Assembly (NCBI RefSeq): GCF_030848805.1 | Contig: NC_092368.1 | Location: 8,052,571 to 8,116,570 of the forward strand | From: Temnothorax longispinosus | Taxonomy: Eukaryota; Arthropoda; Insecta; Hymenoptera; Formicidae | DNA length: 64,000 bases | Direction: 5' to 3' | In this document: one piece after another, positions 56,261-64,000 of the stretch | How the letters are laid out: every line of letters begins with the position of its first letter | Numbering within the stretch: the stretch's first letter is position 1 | Translations under genes and position numbers: made by a program | Notes under the pieces: generated by a model | Database searches by the model: none | Told to the model about the DNA's origin: nothing | What the model saw: only the letters and a program-made list of their open reading frames with translations

Positions 56261-56708
56261 CGTTATTCTTTGACAGATGTACCGCCCCAGTCAAACTCCC
56301 CGCCTGGCAGTGTCCTCGAATCGGATCACGCGGGAGTATTAACGGCGATCGGCCGCGAGGCCTCACGCCACTCTGACACGCTTGGCTCTAGAACACCGTG
56401 ACCGCCGGGGCACGAAGCCCTCGGGGCACGCGCTCCGCCTAACCGAGTAAGTAAGGAAACGATGAAAGTAGTGTTATTTCACCGGCGATGTTGCCATCTC
56501 CCACTTATGCTACACCTCTCATGTCTCCTTAAGGTGGAAGCACATAAAATTGCAGGAGCCATGAGCAGAATGCAGAAGCCATATGCGCATGCGCTGTGGT
56601 ATCTGTAGAGCTCTACAGATACTATAGCGCATGCATATATGGCTTCTGCATTCTGCTCATGGCTCCTGCAATTTTATGTGCTTCCACCTTTACAGTGCCA
56701 GACTAGAA

Positions 56709-56739
<31 letters not shown>

Positions 56740-56788
56740 ATTTTTTCAAGCCCGTTCCCTTGGCAGTGGTTTCGCTAGATAGTAGATA
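56261..56788 (-). pseudogene. 28S rRNA fragment, split by a MITE
   Basis: Read on the minus strand from 56788: TATCTACTATCTAGCGAAAC, CCAAGGGAACGGGCTTG, GGGGAAAGAAGACCCTG and TCTAGTCTGGCACTG, then (after the MITE) GAGACATGAGAGGTGTAG, CCGGTGAAATAACACTAC and GAGTTTGACTGGGGCGGTAC. This is one collinear 28S stretch of about 370 bp that starts at the R2/R1 site region. It breaks off at 56261 in TGTCAAAGAATAACG. Removing the MITE with one TTA/TAA restores a normal 28S sequence. Confidence 0.88.
56532..56689. mobile_element. 158-bp MITE, copy B, inside 28S fragment
   Basis: Same palindrome and length as the copy at 34928-35085. Flanked by TTA at 56529-56531 and 56690-56692, within the 28S sequence. 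The insertion therefore has a known, conserved empty site. Confidence 0.9.
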
Positions 56789-57442
56789 ATAATTATTTAT
56801 ATCGACATTGTATTAAATAACGGGTATCCTCTTGAATTAATATTCAGGAAAGTCAATCTGAGACTAAAGTACCTAATCAACAATAAACTGAAATACACAA
56901 ATGAAAATGATCGATTTAATCAACATAGCGACGACACAATACAGAACAAAAAATTTATAGTCATTCCGTTTATAAAAAACATATCGAACAAAGCGGCTCA
57001 TTTACTCAACAGCGAGGAGCATATGATAGGTTACAGAGTTCTCAATAATCTTGGTAGATTCGTAAAAGCACAGAAAGATAAAAATCCTGGAACTTCGAAT
57101 AATAATGTAATATATAAAATTTCGTGTAAAGATTGCAGTGCTTCGTACGTAGGACAAACAAAGCGACAATTAAAAACCAGATTAAATGAACATAAGAGCA
57201 ACATCAGGGCGGACCCGTCGAGACATTCTGTGATTTCCAAACATACCACAAAATTCAATCACACTTTCGATTGGGATAATACATCGATACTCGACTCCGA
57301 ACCTAATTTTCATAAGAGACTCATTTCTGAGATGCTACATATTAAAGAACAAAAAAACGGGATCAACTTGAATACGGACACAGAATTTCTTGACGACTCA
57401 TATTTCAGTATACTTGGCGAGTTAGCCAATCATAAGTTTTAA
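56789..57442 (+). CDS. Penelope-like protein, C-terminal part with GIY-YIG endonuclease
   Basis: Open from the junction with 28S DNA at 56789, with no start codon of its own. The linker motif NNGYPLELI and FIVIPFIKNISNKAAHLL are followed by the GIY-YIG nuclease: NVIYKISCKDCSASYVGQTK, the RQLKTRLNEH helix and the HSVISKH segment. The end is at 57442 (about 217 residues). The reverse transcriptase domain, which in Penelope elements precedes this part, is missing entirely, so the copy is 5'-truncated. The nuclease nicks target DNA for reverse transcription in intact relatives. Confidence 0.88.
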   Translation: MIIYIDIVLNNGYPLELIFRKVNLRLKYLINNKLKYTNENDRFNQHSDDTIQNKKFIVIPFIKNISNKAAHLLNSEEHMIGYRVLNNLGRFVKAQKDKNPGTSNNNVIYKISCKDCSASYVGQTKRQLKTRLNEHKSNIRADPSRHSVISKHTTKFNHTFDWDNTSILDSEPNFHKRLISEMLHIKEQKNGINLNTDTEFLDDSYFSILGELANHKF

Positions 57443-57890
57443 AGAATGTTCGGTTACATTGTTGTTTGTTTATAACTCTGCTCGTCCCGACAATCCGCAC
57501 AGTCATCTGACATCCGCGAAACGAGAAAGAGCACTACATAGCACATTTTACGTCCTGATGAATACATGTAAGTTTCAACGGTTTTATACTTGCGACAATC
57601 ATCTCAGTTATACACGATCTTTACAGATAAAACCTTTTTATATTCTGACCACACATTCTGAGAACAATTATGGACCGGACCCGATTTATTCTCGCCTCCG
57701 AACGAAGAATCAATTACGCAATTTTCGCTGACTACATTTCATCTCTGACTTTGACTTCGTAGATGTATCGACATAGACTCACAGTATGTATTCGTTAGAC
57801 AATCGAATGGTGATGTGGCTCGATAGGCTTAGGTATTTTATAATGTTATTGTAACACGACGAATTCTACATGTTAAATTAATTACTACGG

Positions 57891-57920
57891 CTGAAGAAGA
57901 CTCAGTGAAGTCGAAACGTT
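57891..57920 (+). ncRNA. hammerhead-ribozyme-like motif in Penelope terminus
   Basis: CTGAAGA, a short hairpin with GACT and AGTC as stem II, then GAAAC. This is the order and spacing of the conserved hammerhead core (CUGANGA, stem II, GAAA), and Penelope-like elements are known to carry hammerheads in their terminal repeats. Stem III and the cleavage site were not verified. In the inverted copy at 56073-56093 the CTGANGA half is absent because the 28S junction falls there. Confidence 0.5.
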
Positions 57921-58820
57921 CCGTCCAATGTATATATAGGTACCTATTGATTATATGTTTTTAAACATCTTTTAATGCTCGTTTATTAACCTTGTTTTTT
58001 CTATTTAATTTTTTAAATATATTTTACTAGCTGGTTACCCGGTCTTCGCCCGGGAGTCGTTTTTTTTAAAACGACTTTATTTGTGTTTCAATATCCTTAT
58101 TGTAGACAAACATAAGGAGTGTGTCGGGTGGTTGATTGAAAGACGATAATTTAACTTTTTCGCATGAATAACACATTCTAGGTGCTTAAGTTTTAAACTG
58201 TTTTGCTTGACAATAATCACATATTGCATCAATTTGCCTAATTATAACTCTCGGATGAAATTGATATATTCGTAATTTAAATCCTAACTAAATGCCTCTA
58301 ATTTCAAATCGGACCGCATAAACGTTTTCGTGGATTAAACATGTCATAACCGGTCTTTTTCTACTCGATTTTCACACTATTGAGTCATTTCCACTTTTCC
58401 GATATATTACTTACCAATCAGCGACTTCATCTCTTCCCATACAGCATGAAATATTCCATGAATGTTCTATAAATATTCTTTAGAATATTCATGAATGATC
58501 TATAAATGTGCAAAGAACGTGTAATGTTTGAATGTTCTTAGAAATTTCTGTAAATATTCTCGAATAATCTACAAATGTTTTATAAATTTTTCCGCATAAT
58601 CCATAATTTTTATATATATGCAAAATATATTTATAGAACATTTATAGATTATTTTAGGAACATTAAAAATGGGATATCGCATATTCTGTATACATTTAAT
58701 ATTCACCCGACATAAAAAACATTATTTATTTTGAAATTTTATTACTATTTTTTAACTAAATTTGTTTCTTAAGATGCAGTCTATGATTATAAATATTTTC
58801 TCGTATTTAAAAAACACACT

Positions 58821-58886
58821 TACCTTGGTGGGATTCGAACTCGGGACCTCTGGATCGTGAGCCAACTACCTTACGTGGTAGACTAC
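58821..58886 (-). other. tRNA-like (pseudo-tRNA) segment
   Basis: On the minus strand, a good B box (GAGTTCGAATCCC) and an anticodon-arm-like GGCTCACGATCCAGAGG with loop CTCACGA (ACG, Arg-type). The D-arm is degenerate and the acceptor stem does not close, so this is probably a tRNA-derived fragment and not a working gene. Confidence 0.35.
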
Positions 58887-60055
58887 TTCTTAATTTGATG
58901 TAAGCGTTATATATAGTCTACATATGTCATAACCAGCGCAAATATATAATTTTTCAAAAATCATCTTAAGAAACAAATTTATTTTAAAAAGAGTAATAAA
59001 ATTTGAATTAGATATATGATATAATATTTCTCAATGTCGGGTGAATGTCAGAAACCAGTCCCGGCTCATTATGAAATTTTTTTATACAATTATATATTTT
59101 TAATTATTTTTTTTTTAAAGAAAATTGTAAATCTAATAATAATGATAAAGAATAAGGATTGGCTATTAAGCTTTGGCTTAATATTGGGCGGCACTTGCTT
59201 GCCAAGCCACGGCTACCCAAATTCGGGTAATAGTTGGGCCAGGCTTGGGCATTAAACGTCGGCAAGCCGACACTCGTGCCAGTCTTGGCCCGTTTCTCGA
59301 GTATCGGCGTTTCCTACCTGGGGACTTTCTCGCGGTCTCGTTACGCTTCCCCTTCGTTAGCTCGCAAGGGTCTCGGATTTCTAAAAAGTTTTTATTAATC
59401 TTTCCAGAATATTTATATAATGTTCCAAAATATTCTTTAAATATTCCTAGAATAATTAGAATATTTTCAATATTTTTCCTAAAATGTTTATAGATTATTT
59501 TAAAAATATTCTACTAATATGTAAAAAATATTCTATTAACATTCTGAATATTTCATGTTCATTGCAATGTTCACAGATTATTATTGAAATATTCATAACA
59601 ATTCTAGAAAAGTTTTTCAGAATATTCATAGCACATGCTATAAATGTTTAAGAATATTAACAAAATGTTCCGTAAATATTCCAAATATTCTATATTTGTC
59701 AAAATATTTATAGAACATTTTATGCATTTTTTAAATGTACTATATTTATTAGACATTTGTAGAATATTCTATGCATATTCCGAATGGACAAAATTTCATG
59801 GAATATTTATAGAACTTCTACAGAATATTCTGAATGGAATATTAAAATATTTATAGATTGTTTATAGCACATTTCTTGCATATTCCATGCTCTATGGGTT
59901 GGTTTTCCCGGGCGTTTTTTCGGGAATTTCGAGATTGTTCGCTCGCGATGTACACAGAACCTCGATATTTCACTTAAAAAATGCCTTGGAAAATCGGTTA
60001 TCGATAAGTGAAATATCGAGGTTCTATGCACATCGCGAGTAAGCAATGTATAGGA

Positions 60056-60360
60056 CTCCCCGAAAAATTCTACCCCTGTTTTATATACAATTCTTTAACA
60101 TTTGGTCCATTATTTCCCGAAAAATTGGAAAAATTTCTGATACCGGTTTCCCAAAAGATCGGTAACGAAAAATTATACACTTTATGGCACTCCCCAGGAA
60201 ATTCTACCCCTGTTTTATATACCATTCTGTAAAATTTAGTCAATTATAATATTTTCCGAAAAATTGGAAAAATTTCGGATACCGGTTCCCAAAAAGATCG
60301 GTAACGAAAAACTATACACTCTATAACACTCCCCGGAAAATTCTACCCCTATTTTATATA
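60056..60360. repeat. ~140 bp tandem repeat, 2.3 copies
   Basis: AAATTCTACCCCTGTTTTAT recurs near 60065, 60200 and 60338. Between copies are AAAAATTGGAAAAATTTC and AGATCGGTAACGAAAAA. Part of the Helitron. Confidence 0.9.
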
Positions 60361-60446
60361 TTTCTGATAAAAATTCGAATAGTTTAAGAGTGTATAAAGA
60401 ACAGACATACATACATACAGACATTCTATTTTATATATATAGATAT

Positions 60447-61363
60447 GGGGGAGACCGGGGCGAAGTCGGCTCCGGGGCGGAGTTGTTTTTGCAATTATCT
60501 CGAAATCTGTATACTGTGTGAACTCGCCATTAATACTGTAAGCGCGGCTTATGGTGCCCACGTGACCAACGGAGTTTAGTGAGATTACGTGCCATGTTGT
60601 GATTTTTATGGAAGCAAACGTAACGTGTTTTCGCAGGTCGAAAGTAAAATTTCTTCCGCGTCGAAAGTTTGTAATATCTTAAGTATTATTGTTTCTCCGA
60701 ATCTCAAAGTAAGCGATTGTAAAGAGTAATGCATGCTGAACACGAATCCAGTGCAGTTTTTTTATTTTCATTGATTTCTATTATTTTATAAGCGACCAAA
60801 CCTAAAACTTGTGTTTGGGGCGAAGTCGTGCTCAGGCCAAAACGAAGTCAAGAAAGCTAAATAATATGTGCTGCGTATGCTCGGAGATAATATATATAAA
60901 AAACAGAGCCGAGATGAAAAACAGTGCATTTCGTGCAGGAGTAAGGCACACAACGAGTGCGTGCGCTCGTCAGACTCTGTTTTTACATGCTTTAACTGTT
61001 AAGCGAAAAAGAAAATTGATTTTCTTGAAATTATTTTCCGTTTTCCATTTTTCTACCAAAAAACAATGAATAAAGTGTATTCTATTATTTTTTATGATCA
61101 AAATTATGTATCTTTATTTAAAATCCAGTCCGAGAATGAAGACACGACTCCGCCCCGGGAATTTGGACTTTTCGATTTTTGCACCTTAGTCGTTTTTTAC
61201 TCTATACCGGTTGAACAAAGCGACGTAGACCAAAAATGCCTATATAAATTTTGTAGCCAAAGGTTCACTCTTTACGATGGTATACTATATTTCACTAAAC
61301 TTATTTATTTTGTTGTTAAAAATCGGCACCGAAAAAAAGCCGATTTCGCCCCGGTCTCCCCTA
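60447..61363. mobile_element. DNA element with GGGGAGACCGGGGCGAA ends
   Basis: Left GGGGAGACCGGGGCGAAGTC and right GATTTCGCCCCGGTCTCCCC are inverted copies of about 24 bp about 915 bp apart. Interior phrases GGGGCGAAGTCG and CCCGGGAATT echo the ends. The short open frames inside (60809-61069, 61066-61371) match no family I know. TAT lies near each end as a possible duplication. Superfamily not assigned. Confidence 0.65.
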
Positions 61364-61614
61364 TTTTTTAATTTTTTATTTTTTTATCGAGCAAAGAATA
61401 CAAGGTTGCACAGTCGATGTACATAGAAGTTCAGTTCCCATGCTTTGAAAACGAGTTTTTTGACGACGCACCGCACCGTCAAGAAACACATAATATGTAA
61501 TACTTCTATATTGCTAGTCAGCCAACTTCCCAATAAGCGATGTACAGACGGCGTATTAATGCTTTCCAGCTGTGTTCTGGGGATTTCTATAGTGCACATG
61601 TATTATGCTTTCAG

Positions 61615-61704
61615 GTGGAAGGCATTAATGACACCATCTGTACTCGCCGATGAAGTGAGACAGATAGCAGACGATTTGATCATTCTGCGCAAACGCGACG
61701 TCTG
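61615..61704 (+). CDS. possible internal exon of an unknown gene
   Basis: Between gctttcag and GTATGTAAG is a 90-bp open segment coding WKALMTPSVLADEVRQIADD and ILRKRDV. Both splice sites are good and the composition is protein-like. I do not recognise the family and see no partner exon nearby. Confidence 0.25.
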
Positions 61705-62812
61705 TATGTAAGGGCGCAGTATAACAATTTCACGGTTTTTTTTTCACATTTTCGTCAATTTTCCACATTTTTCCCGCTACAGGCATAATTTTTATGGCCA
61801 TTTTCGGATTCTACGACTCAAAATACGTAAGAATACGTAGGATTTATTCGTTTCCCTAACAGTTAATTATTCCCGAAACCTCAATTTGGAATAAATCTCT
61901 CCTTTCTATAAGAGATCGCGGTCATTAATGCCTTCTCATCTGAAATTAACTGCGTTCTGAGATTATGAGAAGGCATTTGTGGATTTGTGTTCCCGTGTGT
62001 ACAATACATCTTCAGTTTGAATATCTCACCTTATAAGATTTGAATAACATTCTTAAGATAAGATTTGAATAACAAGCATAAATACGAGTCTTATTATTAA
62101 ACTGCATTTAATCGTTCGATAATTTTACTTTGGTATTTTTATACGCAAAATAATTAAGAAAATCCAATTATGTAAAAAAATCATATATTTCCGTTAAAAA
62201 AATTGACGGTAGAAAAAGAATGATGTATATATCATCTGAACTAATCAAACTATCATCTTTAAAGGCTTGCCGAAGTTTCTTATTTCAAATCATTGTGTAT
62301 GCGTTAATTGCCAGTAGGCATGGCAGTACGATAAACTTTTTCTTAACGCCATCAACCGCAACGGCTCATCGTCTAGTAGTTCCGTCTTGTTGTTTGCCTA
62401 AGAACATTCGTGTGCTATTCGCTTTGTCGAGAAGTGAATCGCGAAACTATAAACACTGTGTTCAGCTTGTGTTAGCTTTATCAGCCAAACCGTCATCATA
62501 TTTTTCAGCTTAAAATCAATCATAATTGTTATAAATAACGGTGTTATTAACAATGTGTTGAAAAAAAGTGTGCGATAAATCAATCTTTTCTCTCGCTTAC
62601 ACCCTTGATAAATGTGTAATTACATTGTGTTAATAACTCGCTGTTATTCTGATCTTTCTTAGTCTAAAGTTTTATTAAATAAGATTATTCACGAGTTCCG
62701 TGTCATTTCTATATCATTATCACAGGAGGTAATATTTGTTTTTCTCATCAAACAGCACTCCTCACTTGTGTCACATTGTTTAATTACTTTTCCTTTATCT
62801 CTTACAATTAGA
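61705..62812. other. no gene recognised
   Basis: A small hairpin at 61925-61977 (ATTAATGCCTTCTCAT and ATGAGAAGGCATT) is the only structure. A 97-codon frame at 62220-62513 resembles nothing known. Confidence 0.5.
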
Positions 62813-63080
62813 AATTAATAGAGGTATAAATGTTTGACCCAACTAGCCAAGTTTTATTGCTCAAAACAACGCTACGTTTCGACCGTAGATTCCGGTCCTT
62901 TTCAAGCGTATGTACTCACAAATATTGATTGGTCAGACAGTTTGGACATTATGTCTGACCAATCAATATTTGTGAGTACATACGCTTGAAAAGGACCGGA
63001 ATCTACGGTCGAAACGTAGCGTTGTTGTGAGCAATAAAACTTGGCCAGTTGGGTCGAACATTATATCTCTATTAATTTTT
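62813..63080. mobile_element. near-perfect ~125-bp-arm palindrome
   Basis: Arms run from ATTAATAGAGGTATAAATG to the complement ending TATATCTCTATTAAT. The centre is GGTCAGACAGTTTGGACATT then ATGTCTGACC. Each arm contains GGACCGGAATCTACGGTC then GAAACG, a stem plus GAAAC like that of the Penelope terminus. Probably two head-to-head termini of a related element. Confidence 0.75.
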
Positions 63081-64000
63081 AATTATTCACTGGCGACTCA
63101 AGCTCTCTTATTGTGTTTCTTACAATCAGACCAATCGTGTCTTTTTTAGCTACAACGTAACTATGATTTTGTGTAAATGAACAAAACTGGCTGTGATCCA
63201 AAATTCACTCTATCAATGCTGAAAATCTTTATCTGCATGCAATATAAAGACTTTTCGACTCAATTTTTGATAAGGAATAGCGTTATGTAATTAATGTTAT
63301 GTAATTTAAGAAACACCCTATAAACGTGTATATGTAAATAAATGAGCAAAACGAAATAAGAGAATGTTTTTTTTATAAGTTTGCTTATCCAATACAAACC
63401 GGTTGAAATAAAAACCGGTTAATCAAGTAACCATAATACCGTACAATTCTTATTAATGACTACATAATAATGAAATTCTCGAGTAGTAATCGTAAATATA
63501 AAAATGACATCAGAACGATTAGCCAAGGACTTTCGAAAAAACTTACATCCCGGAACTTAAGCATGCCAGATTACACATTAATTGCGACGATCATAATTCA
63601 AGTGCAACGGCATTACATAAGGATAATGATGTTAAGAGCCATATGGTTTATAGCTGAGAAGATGAAAGATTACCTTATATCTGATTGAATTATCCTCGAC
63701 GGAATATCATTCGACGGAAATGAGGAGCTACGAATACACAATGTTATTCTGCTAATTGCAAGTGGAGAGAAAACCCACATTGAACAAGTTTTATACTCGT
63801 TTGCGCCCACATCGTTCCTAATGGTCGCCACGCATATCGTCTACAAAGCCTGTCATTTTCAATCTAATGAATCTGCACGACTTACAATTAATGCCATATT
63901 ACATTATATGTCTGACGCGTATTGCATGGTAACGCATCCGATGTCATGAGAACGGATTTCTGACTTCGTATGCATCGTAACGGTACATATGTAGAACTAT
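63081..64000. other. no gene recognised
   Basis: A 72-codon frame at 63470-63688 has no recognisable motif. No repeats of note. Confidence 0.5.

Larger units (their letters stand above)
55981..58018 (+). mobile_element. Penelope-like element, 5'-truncated, fused to 28S rRNA pieces
   Basis: The right end (57899-58018) and, in inverted orientation, the left end (55981-56093) carry the same ~115-bp terminal sequence (GACTCAGTGAAGTCGAAACG ...). Between them are scrambled 28S rRNA fragments (56094-56788) and the C-terminal part of a Penelope protein (56789-57442). Terminal repeats in opposite orientation are a known habit of Penelope elements. The rRNA content is not. Confidence 0.8.
58026..60446 (-). 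mobile_element. non-autonomous Helitron, 2.4 kb
   Basis: On the minus strand it begins TCTATATATATAAAATAG then GAATGTCTGTATGTATG (a classic insect Helitron 5' end). It ends with the hairpin CCCGGGCGAAGACCGGG, then TAACCAGCTAG and T. No Rep/helicase frame. The interior has a ~140-bp tandem repeat (60056-60360), an inverted repeat (59938-60043), many GAATATTC-like motifs (58450-59880) and a tRNA-like segment. Confidence 0.8.

Noticed and set aside
58821..58886. Functional arginine tRNA gene
   Set aside because: Good B box and anticodon arm, but the D-arm and acceptor stem do not form; it lies inside a Helitron.
62220..62513. 97-codon plus-strand frame
   Set aside because: No motif, no neighbouring exon, ordinary AT-rich context; could be chance.

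Overview
This is a eukaryotic, AT-rich, transposon-crowded nuclear window. Short introns, insect-type gene families and the transposon mix (Helitron, Penelope, Ty3/gypsy, foldback elements, Tourist-like MITEs) point to an insect. A hymenopteran, perhaps an ant, is my best inference from style; nothing in the sequence proves it.

The left 20 kb holds ordinary host genes, most with splice phases that I checked by hand. They are one internal exon of the complex I subunit NDUFS8 (264-519, -), COX10 heme O synthase (2328-5188, +, first exon cut by a gap), the tRNA-dihydrouridine synthase DUS1L (5473-7871, -, eight exons), a single-exon ZDHHC1/11-type palmitoyltransferase (8669-10600, -), p70 S6 kinase (13419-15021, +) and the co-repressor CIR1 (17666-19288, -). 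A CYP4-type P450 lies further right (45708-50157, -) with its N-terminal third not found.

The most unusual region is 27.4-36.8 kb, a tandem array of about six RAD52-like units. Each unit has the same three-exon plan. In two places exon 3 of one unit and exon 1 of the next lie in one exon, joined by an 11-codon linker, so the ancestral gene probably encoded a chain of RAD52 cores. The array is now broken by frameshifts, a lost acceptor, a lost donor and at least two transposon insertions; one insertion can be removed exactly at a TAA duplication. RAD52 is absent from Drosophila, so even a decayed insect array is notable.

The rest is mobile DNA. It includes a foldback element with a 9-bp target duplication and four internal hairpins carrying about 10-bp-spaced TTGTGCT motifs (19530-21075), and a non-LTR retrotransposon whose long open frame lacks the RT catalytic core (about 22.6-26.3 kb). 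There is a nearly complete Ty3/gypsy element with 454-bp LTRs (37090-43163), a palindromic MULE-like element (34307-35708), and a 1.26-kb element with an 8-bp duplication (44038-45299). Two Helitrons are present (53523-54058, 58026-60446). A Penelope-like element is joined to scrambled 28S rRNA fragments (55981-58018) and carries a hammerhead-like motif. Many short palindromic MITEs are scattered throughout. Assembly gaps lie at 1808-2327, 35923-36422 and 54552-55051; two of them lie in or beside inverted repeats and the third abuts a TA microsatellite.
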